This document shows positions 1 to 8,524 of a stretch of DNA of 64,000 nt, one piece after another; the first letter of the stretch is position 1, and each line of letters opens with the position of its first letter. This DNA is from Catellatospora vulcania (lineage in GTDB: Bacteria > Actinomycetota > Actinomycetes > Mycobacteriales > Micromonosporaceae). The notes beneath the pieces are model-generated. The model was not told where the DNA came from, ran no database searches, and saw nothing but the letters and a program-made list of their open reading frames with translations. Location: contig NZ_ML769306.1 of the NCBI RefSeq assembly GCF_009720385.1, forward strand, positions 1 to 64,000, given 5' to 3'. The translations under genes and the position numbers were made by a program.

Positions 1-51
1 GCCCGACGGGGACACCCCCGCCGGGCACTGACACGAGCCCGGCTGGGGCCT

Positions 52-121
52 CGGTCAACAACTAACCAAGGTCACCGGTCAAGTAGCTACTGGGACGGAT
101 CGGTCAAGCAGGAACTGGGAC
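52..121. repeat. Three CGGTCAA-type direct repeats
   Basis: CGGTCAA begins at 52, 76 and 101, giving a period of 24-25 bp. The last two copies also share the tail CTGGGAC. A partial match (GTCAAGCA core) lies at 2649-2670 beyond the two defence genes. Regularly spaced short direct repeats are typical of transposase-binding ends or of iterons. No replication or transposase gene is visible within the window beside them, so the role is unknown. Confidence 0.45.
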
Positions 122-133
122 TAGACAAAAAGC

Positions 134-1441
134 TCAGATCGCCTTCAAGCTCAGGTGCAAGTGCTTGAACTCCGCACTCGCCTCGATTGCGTCGAAGACG
201 TTGCCACCGTAGTTACATTCACGAAACACGCACATGATGAAGAGCCAGTAAGCACTATCGGCCAAGAAGTGGTGCGTGGCCCCAGTGGTCTGTACGGCAT
301 TGCGCAAGTGGTGCGCATGATCGTTGCGGCCCCTTGTAACTTTTCGAACCCACTCGTCCACATCCTCAACGAGGTGCGCAAATGGATCACCGGCAGTCGT
401 AGCAAGGTCCTGCAGTCGTTCGGCGAATGTAGGTTTTCCTCCATTAGCGCCGCGTCGACGCGGGTACAAGTGACGATGCAGACCTTCTAGTGCGGCAGCT
501 CGGTTGAAGAATCGGTCGTCTGCGTACATAGTTTTGTTGTAACGCGTTGCCATCACCCGCGATACCAAATCCCTGAACGGGGCGATCTTGCGGAGCCAGA
601 CTGCGACACCGTCCAGTCCCCCGATATCCTCAAATGGAACGAGTACCCTCAGTGGTTTGTCCGATTCCTCTCGGGCAATCCACTCGACATGCAGGTGCAA
701 GTACTCACGAATCCCCGATGCGTTTTGAGCACTCTTGTTCCTTACAAACTCCGGGTTGGAGACGCGGAACGAATCGAACTCTGCTATCCGATTAGTCGCC
801 ATACTTACCAGATCCTGAATTGAGGCAGCATAGGCAGTAATAGTTGCAAGCTCTTGCGGAGAGTCCAGCTCAAGATGCATGAACCCCCTTTGAGACAGGG
901 TGCGCGCGTACTTGCCCCCCTCAATTCGAGGGGAATGCCGAAGACTCATGCGCACTCCGGACTCGATCTCGACTGAAACGTCCGGCAGAACTTCAACCGA
1001 CGTAGTCCATCCTGCAGTCTTATTATCAGGGGACCGAATCTCTACCTCATTTAGGTTATGTCGCCCGGACCAAGCCAGCAAATGACGCATCTCAACTAAC
1101 AACTGGTCTAGTAGGATCTCCTCTTCTTCTTCAAAGCGGAAGGCACCTTCGAACATCATGCCGAAGCGATAAGTTTCCTCGTTGAGCCCGGAACCCACCC
1201 TCCGGCTGGTTCGATAGCAGTTTTCTAGAGTCAGTCCGTTATCGCCCTCCCCTACAATCCTGGGGACCACCTCACCTGCCCCGAAGCTAATTCCACCAGG
1301 TGCGTCGAGATGGCCTATGAGGTGAAGAGTCCCGCCCGATCCCGAGGTGAAATCAATCCATCCCGGCACCCGCCGTTCCGGTAAACCGGGGTGCCAAAAA
1401 TAGCCTTTTGTACTTAGGTCTTTCACGCGGACACCCTTCAC
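134..1441 (-). CDS. ApeA-like HEPN anti-phage protein
   Basis: Probable defence protein of the ApeA type, in which an N-terminal beta-rich domain precedes a C-terminal HEPN ribonuclease-like domain. The N-terminus (KGYFWHPG near residues 12-19, followed by a LIGHL strand) matches the ApeA N-terminal domain pattern. The HEPN signature R-x4-H is RNDHAH at about residues 372-377. The length of 435 aa fits the family. The first possible start is GTG at 1441. A second GTG at 1426 has GAAGGG seven bases upstream and may be the true start. It lies 71 bases downstream of an HNH/nuclease-like gene on the same strand, so the two may be co-transcribed. In characterised ApeA the HEPN motif is required for abortive defence (family knowledge). 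Activity here is inferred. Confidence 0.72.
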   Translation of the reverse strand: MKGVRVKDLSTKGYFWHPGLPERRVPGWIDFTSGSGGTLHLIGHLDAPGGISFGAGEVVPRIVGEGDNGLTLENCYRTSRRVGSGLNEETYRFGMMFEGAFRFEEEEEILLDQLLVEMRHLLAWSGRHNLNEVEIRSPDNKTAGWTTSVEVLPDVSVEIESGVRMSLRHSPRIEGGKYARTLSQRGFMHLELDSPQELATITAYAASIQDLVSMATNRIAEFDSFRVSNPEFVRNKSAQNASGIREYLHLHVEWIAREESDKPLRVLVPFEDIGGLDGVAVWLRKIAPFRDLVSRVMATRYNKTMYADDRFFNRAAALEGLHRHLYPRRRGANGGKPTFAERLQDLATTAGDPFAHLVEDVDEWVRKVTRGRNDHAHHLRNAVQTTGATHHFLADSAYWLFIMCVFRECNYGGNVFDAIEASAEFKHLHLSLKAI

Positions 1442-1512
1442 AAACCCAGATCTGCAGAGTCAAGCACGTAGATATGATCGCGGATATCCATCGTTCGATG
1501 ACCGCATCCTGG

Positions 1513-2430
1513 TCAAGCCGATTGGCGGTAGGAGTCAATCAGTTCGGCAGCCAAACGAGTCGAGGACATTATGGGCACAAACACGTCTCTGACTTTCGAA
1601 TAGCGATCGAGCATTCGCAATAGATCGGCCTCGTCCCAGATTAGCCACCCCTTGAACAGGCCGTTGGAAATACGTCGCACGAATTCTTCAATCTCATCTC
1701 TTCCGCCGAGACCAAACGCAGCCGGGATCGAAGTATTGGTAGCTAGGATGAGGTATTCTGGGACCTCCAGTCCCCCATCACCGCCGGTCTCGCTTGACCA
1801 CCTTTTTACTTCATGCCATATCTTTTGCCGTAGCATATCGCGTCCTACAGGCGCGTTGGCGCTGTGGTTAAACCATGCCTGCATTGCCACATAACCGCTC
1901 CAAGGGTTATTGGTGCTCGGGAACGAGGTGAGTCGACCCCTAAAAGCGGCATCCTCTCGATGGCGCGGATTGCAACCACCACGGATTTCCGTGCCAGGAC
2001 CAAGAACTTCGGCAGTCAGTGCCTGGCAAAGCATCTCGAAGGTGGAAGGCTCAAGACTATTCAAGTCGTAGTGCTGAACGATCTTAGTTATTTGGCGATC
2101 AGTCAACTGAGAGGTGGAAACAGAAATCTGGTGATGCTTCCACTCCAAAAGCTCGTCGACTGCGTATATTGAGGTATGATCGTCGACTGGCTTGTGATGC
2201 ACTCCACAGAGAAGAATGAGATTCTCCTCCTGGTCAACGAGTTCTTCCGGATATTTAGGATCATAGCGAGGGCCAGCAGGAGATCCCGATCGAATGTGCG
2301 CTATCTGAGCGCTTACGGTTAGCGCGCCTCGATCCTCAAAGATCAGCGCGTTTGAGCAATCGGGATATCCACACCGGTTCGCTCTGCCGAAGAGCAATTT
2401 GACCGTCTTTTCGGCGTAGCTTCGACCCAT
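1513..2430 (-). CDS. HNH endonuclease fused to a restriction-endonuclease-like domain
   Basis: Residues about 17-90 form an HNH/zinc-finger nuclease: CGYPDC, an AHI motif and LLCGVHHKPVDDH. The C-terminal half (about 140-300) resembles the restriction-endonuclease-like domain often found at the N-terminus of STAND NTPases, with EDAAFRGR, WSGYVAMQAWF and a later LATNTSIPAAF strand. The lysine expected in the Q-x-K position of such domains appears to be tryptophan (QAW), so this second domain may be inactive or used for binding. The start ATG at 2430 has GAGGAC upstream. It sits directly upstream of the ApeA-like gene on the same strand. Nuclease assignment of the HNH half is firm; that of the C-terminal half is inference. 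Confidence 0.7.
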   Translation of the reverse strand: MGRSYAEKTVKLLFGRANRCGYPDCSNALIFEDRGALTVSAQIAHIRSGSPAGPRYDPKYPEELVDQEENLILLCGVHHKPVDDHTSIYAVDELLEWKHHQISVSTSQLTDRQITKIVQHYDLNSLEPSTFEMLCQALTAEVLGPGTEIRGGCNPRHREDAAFRGRLTSFPSTNNPWSGYVAMQAWFNHSANAPVGRDMLRQKIWHEVKRWSSETGGDGGLEVPEYLILATNTSIPAAFGLGGRDEIEEFVRRISNGLFKGWLIWDEADLLRMLDRYSKVRDVFVPIMSSTRLAAELIDSYRQSA

Positions 2431-2690
2431 ATAACTGTGTCCTCGCTAAGTTCTTCTTTAATGGCGTCATTGTAGAAGTGGCAGGTACTCGACCCGCTTA
2501 CGATGCTAGTCAGCCGATAGTCGGCGTGTCGCAATGACGACGGCCGGGGCAGCATCTTGTGTAACCATCGGGACATCCAGAGTGCTAGATCACCATTGCA
2601 CGCGCAATCCTCCACCTGTAGATCATCTGTTCAGCAACTAGGCGCGCCGATCAGTCAAGCACAAAGTGAGCTAGGCAAACACCTGTCGTG
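2431..2690. other. Intergenic region, upstream of HNH gene
   Basis: About 260 bases between the HNH gene start and the broken HTH gene. It should hold the promoter of the leftward HNH-ApeA pair, but no confident -35/-10 pair stands out. A weak copy of the left-edge repeat (GATCAGTCAAGCA) begins at 2649. Confidence 0.3.
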
Positions 2691-2734
2691 CCCGCCCTGC
2701 TTGTAGTGCAGAATGATGTCCGACGAGTACGCCT

Positions 2735-2976
2735 GACCTTGGACGCTGAGTGGTGGACGACCTCCGAGGTGGCTGCGTCCTTGGCGTTCAGGTGGCCACG
2801 GTCATTAACTACCGGAAGCGGGAGCAGATGCCACCGCCAGAACGGACATCGGGCGTACTCACGTCTGCCGGCCTCAGCAGATCATCGAGTGGCACAGCAA
2901 GCGACCCCGACCGGGTGTCGGTGGCCGGCCAATGGCAGCAGGTGACTCCGGCCCTACCCCTGCCGAAGGGAGTTGA
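2735..2976 (+). pseudogene. Broken helix-turn-helix (excisionase/MerR-like) gene
   Basis: Three successive reading frames join into one recognisable small HTH protein. WWTTSEVAA (about 2750-2776) is followed, after a one-base deletion, by LGVQVATVINYRKREQMPPP (about 2780-2838). After a second one-base deletion near 2850 comes RPQQIIEWHSKRPRPGVGGRP, ending at a TGA at 2974-2976. The TSEVAxxLGV-x-xATVxNYRxR pattern is typical of small actinobacterial DNA-binding proteins used as element regulators or excisionases. Two frameshifts in under 250 bases make it a pseudogene. Its 3' end overlaps the converging TPR fragment. Confidence 0.7.
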
Positions 2977-3490
2977 TCTCGTCGAGGAATGACGTCGTCT
3001 CCGGCGCGCCGCCGTACTGCGTCCGAAGGAGGTCCGTCAGCTCCGACGACACCATGAGCAGCGATGGCAACGACTTCCGATCACCGTTCAGAGCACGTCG
3101 CCTGTAGGTGATCGCCCCGTCGAGGTCACCGGCCCGGCCTGCCAGCACGCCGAGAGTGATCCTCGCCTCTGCGATTCTCATCGGCTTCCGCTCCGTGCCG
3201 TCAGGGTCCGTGGATGAACGGATCACCTCGCGGGCGTAGATTCCCGCTCGCTGATCTTCGCCCACGATGCGGTAGCCATCCATCGCATAGAAGTCGAACT
3301 TCGCCGGGTCCACGACGAAGTGGTTATCCAGGTCATCCGGGTACGGCAGGCCTTCCAGCAGTACCCGCCCTTGCTCCAGGGCCAGCTCCACTTGCCGCCG
3401 GTCGCCGATTCGAGCCCAAGCCTTCGCACGTTGTGCTGCAAACTGGACAGCCACACTTTGACCTGCTGCGGCAGCCTCCCCGACTCAGCC
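2954..3490 (-). pseudogene. Truncated TPR-containing regulator (C-terminal part)
   Basis: The open frame encodes a tetratricopeptide-like C-terminal region, running from FAAQRAKAWARIGDRRQVEL through YAREVIRSSTD to DGAITYRRRALNGD. This type of region follows an XRE helix-turn-helix domain in actinobacterial regulators of about 400 aa. An in-frame TGA near 3490 closes the frame and no HTH is present, so only the last third remains. The first ATG is at 3454, but it is unlikely to be a genuine start. The broken end lies just left of the stranded tRNA terminator and the attachment site, consistent with truncation by repeated integration at this locus. Confidence 0.6.
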
Positions 3491-3507
3491 GCGGCAATGC
3501 AGCAAAA

Positions 3508-3540
3508 AGAGGGCATATCCTTCGATGGGATATGCCCTCT
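3508..3540 (-). terminator. Intrinsic terminator, probably the original tRNA-Pro terminator
   Basis: A perfect 13-bp stem (3508-3520 with 3528-3540) and 7-base loop are followed, reading leftward, by a run of five T. The hairpin points the same way as the tRNA and sits just beyond the 3'-tRNA fragment. It is most simply the terminator that served the proline tRNA before the island separated them. Confidence 0.75.
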
Positions 3541-3546
3541 GAGCTG

Positions 3547-3590
3547 GTCGGGCTGGCCGGATTCGAACCGACGACCCCTTGACCCCCAGT
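3547..3590 (-). repeat. Attachment site: 44-bp copy of tRNA-Pro 3' end
   Basis: These 44 bases are identical to 26724-26767, the 3' half of the intact proline tRNA: anticodon-arm 3' side, variable loop, T arm and acceptor 3' strand. Identity stops at 3591. Together the two copies mark the ends of the integrated island. Confidence 0.88.
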
Positions 3591-3755
3591 TGTTGTGAGG
3601 GTCAGCGGTGTACTAGGCAACGTTTGCCGAGGTCGCCAGAAGTATAAAGTGCCCCAGTCAAGAGGTCTGTGATTGCACCACTTCTGCACTGCGTTTGCCC
3701 ATCATAACCGCATGCCCGACCGCGACTCCAAGCCGAAGCCCGCCCAAATCGGAAT

Positions 3756-4961
3756 TCATCCGACAGGACTACCGGACCGGCCACGGGCCCGCCGCGCCTG
3801 CTGCGGGATGGTCGGCACCGACGGGCCGACCGCGCCCGTGAACGGCAGCTGACCCGTGACAAGTGCCGCGGCGTGGTCGGCGGCCTGGCGTCGGCGGACC
3901 GCGTTGACGCGGGTGTAGTAGCGCATGAGCGTCGCCGGGTCGTGGCCCAGACGTTCGGCGACCTCGTGCACGCCATAGCCGGAGTCGAGCAGGCTAGACA
4001 CCAGCATGTGCCGGATCTGGTGCGGCCCGATCTGCCGCACACCCGCGGCCGCCGACAGCTTGTTGAACCGGTCGGTGATGTTGTCCGGCCGCAACGGCAT
4101 GTTCGTCCGACCCGTGAACATGTAGGCGCTGCCGCCCACCCGCCGCAGCCGGCCGAGCATCGCCGCAGTCTCCCTGTCGAGCATGACCGAACGGATACTG
4201 TTCGGCGACTTGGGCCGCTTCTCCCGCACCGCACTATCGTCGCCTTCGACCACCCGCTGACGGACAACCCGGATCGTCCCGGTCATCGGATCGAAGTCGT
4301 CCCACTTGAGGCCGGCGAGCTCACCGCGACGCAGGCCCGTCACGACCAGCAGCCGCCACAACGCGTACAGCCGGTCCTCACGGACGTAGGCCAGGAAGGT
4401 GTTCGCTTCCTCGAGGGTCCATACCGGGCGCAGCCGGTCGGTCAGCCGCGGTTTGCGGGCGCCGAGCTTGATGCCGCCCTCCTCGAGCAGCGCCTTGGCG
4501 AACACCCGGCCCATGGTCCGCACCGTCGTGCGCGAGTAGCCCTCGCGCTCCAGGTCGCGGTACATGCGCTCCACCATCTGGCGCGACAGCCGGGTCACCC
4601 GCGTGTCGCCTACGTGCCGGCACGCCAGCCCCAGCGCGTAGCTGTAGTTGTAGAAGGTGTTCGGCTCCAATTGCTGGACACGCGCCCGCAACCAGCTGTC
4701 GCACAACGCCCGCACCGTACCCGTCAGCCGAGCCTGTATCCGGCCAGCATCCCGCTGAGCACGCAGCCGCTTGTACACCTCCGCCGCCGACTCGTAGTCC
4801 GGGAAACCGGCTCGATTCGCCTGGACCCGCTTGTCGTCCCGGCTGCGGCCCATCTCCAGCCGGAAGCTGAACAGACCCGTGTCCGGGTCCTCCTTGATCG
4901 CCTCAATCCGCGGCTCTCCACCATCCGGCCGCGCCCCCACCATCGGCCGGCACTTCCTCAT
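3756..4961 (-). CDS. int: Tyrosine-type site-specific integrase
   Basis: A 401-aa phage-type integrase that would catalyse insertion and excision of the island at tRNA-Pro. Visible features are an arm/SAM-like N-terminal region (to about residue 170), then the catalytic domain with the first arginine in TGLRRGEL, a basic segment KRPKSPNSIRS, the HxxR box as HQIRH, LGH, and the nucleophile tyrosine in MRYYTRV. All core residues are present, so it may be active. It lies 165 bases from the attachment-site copy and reads toward it. No intact excisionase gene is seen next to it. Its own start at 4961 (ATG) gives the usual N-terminus with a GLFSFRLEMG strand. Confidence 0.93.
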   Translation of the reverse strand: MRKCRPMVGARPDGGEPRIEAIKEDPDTGLFSFRLEMGRSRDDKRVQANRAGFPDYESAAEVYKRLRAQRDAGRIQARLTGTVRALCDSWLRARVQQLEPNTFYNYSYALGLACRHVGDTRVTRLSRQMVERMYRDLEREGYSRTTVRTMGRVFAKALLEEGGIKLGARKPRLTDRLRPVWTLEEANTFLAYVREDRLYALWRLLVVTGLRRGELAGLKWDDFDPMTGTIRVVRQRVVEGDDSAVREKRPKSPNSIRSVMLDRETAAMLGRLRRVGGSAYMFTGRTNMPLRPDNITDRFNKLSAAAGVRQIGPHQIRHMLVSSLLDSGYGVHEVAERLGHDPATLMRYYTRVNAVRRRQAADHAAALVTGQLPFTGAVGPSVPTIPQQARRARGRSGSPVG

Positions 4962-5320
4962 CCACAGAATCTCCCGGTCCGATCACAGCTCAAACGCCAG
5001 CAGCCTCTCCAACGCAGACCTGGCTGCACGGCTATGGACGGCCGCCCGACACCACTCGACGGCGGTACCATCCGACACTTACGGATGACCCAAGGTCGGT
5101 CGGCCGACGATGAACTGGACCAGTCTGCGAACAGCGGGCGTGACACACAGACGACGGTCCTCACGCTCGATGCTGCGGGCAGCACACCTTCGGCCAAGAT
5201 GACGTCGCGCGATGTGATGGAGCAGGATATCGGCGGATAGCGACCTCGCGACCCTAAACGCTGCGGCATCGTCGACGGCTCGCTCCCCGAACGAACTCAT
5301 CCTCATGTCGTTACCAGTCG
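4962..5320. other. Intergenic region between integrase and HEPN gene
   Basis: About 360 bases separating the divergent integrase and HEPN genes. It presumably holds both promoters. I see no small excisionase gene and no convincing repeat. Confidence 0.3.
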
Positions 5321-7252
5321 ATGCTGTACCGAGGTCGTAGTATCGGCGGGTCCGTCAGAGGTCGGAGAGCCGTGTACCTTCCTGCACGATCAAGCATGCC
5401 GGATTCGTTTCTGAGGCTGCTGCAGTTGCTTGAGCAGCCCGAACGGAACAAGTCCATGCAGCCGCTGACCTTGGCAACAGCGCTGACCGAGATGAGCGGC
5501 TGGGTAAACGACGGCCGCGGCTACGAGCATCACAACCATGCCTCAGCGTGGGACGGCTGTTTCGCAGCCCTCCAGTCGGCCTACAGCAATTCGGGGCAGC
5601 GGTTGGCGACGTGCTGTTCACAGGCGTACCAGGCGATGCATAAGAGCTTTCCTCCCGACGAGGCCAGCAGGAGTGACTTACGCAAGCGCACGGCTTTCGC
5701 ATCCGCCCTTAAGACACTGCGTGAGCTGCTTCAGACCGGCGATGCCCGCGCTGCGGCGTTCCAGGACCTGGCCGCCGCAGCAAACAGGGCCAGCTCGGCC
5801 CGCGCGATGTTCCATACCCGCGACACGTTCCTTGACCTGTTGGATCTGGCCCACTGGTCGCGGCGGGAAACCGCCGCCCGGCTGGCAGGAATTCTCGGTG
5901 ACCACTCCTGGCATGTGAACCTGGCCTTAGAACTCTCGCAGCGCGAGCCACTCAGGACCGTTGACGAGCCGGGGTCGCGCACAGCGGGTCTCACGCCGCC
6001 CGAATCTCTTCAGCTTGTCGCGGACTTTCTGAGAAGTGAGCAACCAACAGGGATTAACCTGGTCTGGCTCGCCTACGACCACGCCGTAGTTCGAGGCGGC
6101 TGGGCTCCGATTCCTGAGGTACAGCTGTTCCCGGCCGACTGGCTGGTTCCCAACCTCGACACGGCTGCGGTTCACCATGCGGCAGTCCCGGCCGAAATGC
6201 GTCTGAGTGACAGCCGCAGCTTCCTCAGCGAGGAGTTGCCCACCGGCCAAGGCGTCATCTACGTGCGGCTTGACCTCGGCCGTGGGCCAGCGGCCACCGC
6301 CGTCCAGCGAGCCGAACAGGCAATGGACGGAATCATCGGTCTGGCCAGGCCCGAGGGCTTCTTCGGATGGCGGCAGCTGAAGGGATACTTACACTTCTTC
6401 GACGGCCACCTGGTCTCCAGGGGCGAGTTCCTCCAAGCAATCGACGTGGCTGAGATCTCTTGGCGGCATGAGGAGAACGGCGATGCCATCATCGACCAGA
6501 TCGCGCAACATGGCGGCAGCATTCTGCGCAAGGGGCTGCCGCCTGGAGGGCTGGACGCTGTCCAGTGGCTCCGCGCATGTCACGACGTCCAGGGAACGCC
6601 CAGCCTACTCATGGCGGGTCGAGTGGTGGAGTTCGTAGCCAGCAGGGCGAGTATGACGTGGGACAAGCACCTCGTGGCACATTTCGCAGACCGATGGATC
6701 CTGGAACAAGTTGTATTAACCACCTTTGGGTGGGTAAGACAGGCGCTGTCTGATCTCGGGCATTTGGGCGAAACCGACCCTGGTCGTGCAGCGTTCCTCC
6801 GTCTCGACAACCGTCGTCCCGGCACTGCGCTACACGAACTGAACTTGGCCGCCAGCATCATGTCGACCGGCCGCGGCTCTGTACTCGCCTTTCTCCTCGG
6901 AGAATGGATAAGACAACTCGCCTCCGCCGCGGCATTCACAGCGTCGGTCAAGAACCTGCGCAACGACTACACCGCGCACGTCAACGTCTTCATCCGCTAC
7001 CGTAATGCGATCGCACACGGCGGGCCCCTGCCCGATCTCCACACACTGCACCTCAGGCGGTTCTGCCTGTCGATGGCAGAACGTTCGTACCGGGAGTTCC
7101 TCCAAGCTCACGAGTCAGACCAAGATTTGACCGCTCGGCTACGCACGCGTGCCGACCGAGCCGCAACCATCCTGGCGGCCGTGTGCTCAGCCGCCGCTCC
7201 GCTTGAGGAACTCACAAGGCTTCTCCTATGCGACGGCCGTTGGGAGTCGTGA
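5321..7252 (+). CDS. Large HEPN-domain protein
   Basis: 643 aa when read from ATG 5321; ATG 5396 (MPDSFLRLLQ) is a more conservative start and neither has a strong ribosome site. The last quarter is a HEPN-like helical domain with the motif RNAIAHGG, R-x4-H at about residues 561-566. Its pattern is typical of RNases or nucleic-acid effectors in toxin and abortive-infection systems. The N-terminal 450 residues are mostly helical with no motif I can name. The stop overlaps the ATG of the next gene by one base (TGATG), which implies translational coupling with an ApeA-like gene. A role in phage defence is inferred from the motif and from island context. Confidence 0.6.
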   Translation: MLYRGRSIGGSVRGRRAVYLPARSSMPDSFLRLLQLLEQPERNKSMQPLTLATALTEMSGWVNDGRGYEHHNHASAWDGCFAALQSAYSNSGQRLATCCSQAYQAMHKSFPPDEASRSDLRKRTAFASALKTLRELLQTGDARAAAFQDLAAAANRASSARAMFHTRDTFLDLLDLAHWSRRETAARLAGILGDHSWHVNLALELSQREPLRTVDEPGSRTAGLTPPESLQLVADFLRSEQPTGINLVWLAYDHAVVRGGWAPIPEVQLFPADWLVPNLDTAAVHHAAVPAEMRLSDSRSFLSEELPTGQGVIYVRLDLGRGPAATAVQRAEQAMDGIIGLARPEGFFGWRQLKGYLHFFDGHLVSRGEFLQAIDVAEISWRHEENGDAIIDQIAQHGGSILRKGLPPGGLDAVQWLRACHDVQGTPSLLMAGRVVEFVASRASMTWDKHLVAHFADRWILEQVVLTTFGWVRQALSDLGHLGETDPGRAAFLRLDNRRPGTALHELNLAASIMSTGRGSVLAFLLGEWIRQLASAAAFTASVKNLRNDYTAHVNVFIRYRNAIAHGGPLPDLHTLHLRRFCLSMAERSYREFLQAHESDQDLTARLRTRADRAATILAAVCSAAAPLEELTRLLLCDGRWES

Positions 7253-8422
7253 TGGCCTCTGCATCACAGGTGTCGCGAGGTGTCTGGTGGCTGCCCGGTA
7301 ACCGCGGCTACGACTTCATCGGGACGTTGGCAGCCGGAGACGACGGCGAGTGCACCTTGGAGTCTGACTCGGTGGTTGCCGAGGGCTGGTTCGGCAGCGG
7401 TCTGACAGTCGATGAAAATGGTCTGGCCAGGATCGCCGCGATCCATGGGATGGTCGACGACGAGCGCATCACGATACTTGACTGCGTTACGTTCGCCTAC
7501 GTCCCAGGCCTGTCGAAGGTGTCCATCAGCGGCCACGGAGTGGTGGAGCGGACTTGGGTGGCCGGCATCGATGACAAGGTGTTCGATGAGCTGCTGCTCG
7601 ACATCGACAACCTCGGGCACTTCACCGACAGTCGTACGCAGCTGACGCTTGGAGATTATCCCGATCCGGTCGGGCCGCGTCGGCCCGTGTTGTTCTACGA
7701 GCCGGTCGAGGCCGTGGTGGGCGACTTTCGGGTGTCGCTGCAGTGGCGGCGTGGCGCAGGGGTCGAACACGGCACCGGTTCGAAACGGGTGTACTTCGAG
7801 GAGTTCGTCAACCTTCGGATCCGAACAGACAAACCTACTCGGGCAGCTGTTCATGCCAGGACAGTATGTCGATATCCGAGCGTTGCACCTGGTCACGGCA
7901 ATCGAGCAGACGTACCGAGCATTGAACTTTCCCGAGCATGAGATGTCCGATGGCGCCCACCGGCGGCTGCGGCGAATCATCCGGGACGCGGTGAACGCCG
8001 TTCCTGAGTTTTCTGGGCACGCCGAGCGGGCCGCAGAACAGGTCGGGCGCAGTGTCGCGCTCGACAAGCGGATACGGGCGGTGCTGAGTCATCTCGGTTC
8101 GACGGTGCAGGACATCTTCGGCAGCGACGAAGCCGTAGAACGGTGGGTGGCCGCGGCCAGGCGCAGTCGCAACGAGCTCGCTCACCAGAGCCACAGCCGG
8201 TACGACTCGCCTGCGTTGGGTGCCGTGGCTCGCGGCGCGCATGCAGTGCTGTGTGCGGTGCTGCTCGCTGAGCTTGGCATCGACAGCACTGGCCGACGAC
8301 GGGTGGTCCGGCAGCGGCACCACGATGTCATCGTGTACGTCCATGAGCATTTGCCTGCGACGGGGGTTCCGCAGCCACGTGCGACGACCGAAGATGAGGA
8401 CCCTTCTGTTCGGCCGGTGTAG
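7252..8422 (+). pseudogene. ApeA-like HEPN gene with frameshift
   Basis: The first frame (from ATG 7252) begins with SRGVWWLPGNRGYDFIGTL, the ApeA N-terminal domain signature, and continues to LRIRTDKP at about 7836. A different frame then continues LLGQLFMPGQYVDIRALHL through a helical domain ending in RNELAH, the HEPN R-x4-H motif, and stops at 8422. The linker between the two domains is shorter than in the ApeA-like protein at 134-1441. A deletion therefore probably accompanied the frameshift near 7830. The start overlaps the stop of the upstream HEPN gene. A sequencing error would remove only the frameshift, not the apparent internal loss. Confidence 0.65.
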
Positions 8423-8524
8423 AACACCGTACTGAACCCTTCTCGCCTTGCGGGCATCGCCAGCACGATGATCTGCTACAAGGACCTCACCAAATGAGGT
8501 GGGACCTGAACGTCGTGACCCGAC

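Noticed and set aside
1-26. Hairpin at the left edge as a terminator
   Set aside because: GCCCGACGG and CCGCCGGGC pair with one mismatch, but the window edge prevents judging the upstream gene and there is no T run.
3873-5240. Long plus-strand open frame antisense to the integrase
   Set aside because: It lies opposite a complete tyrosine recombinase with all catalytic motifs. Its His/Arg/Pro-rich translation is a GC-rich shadow.
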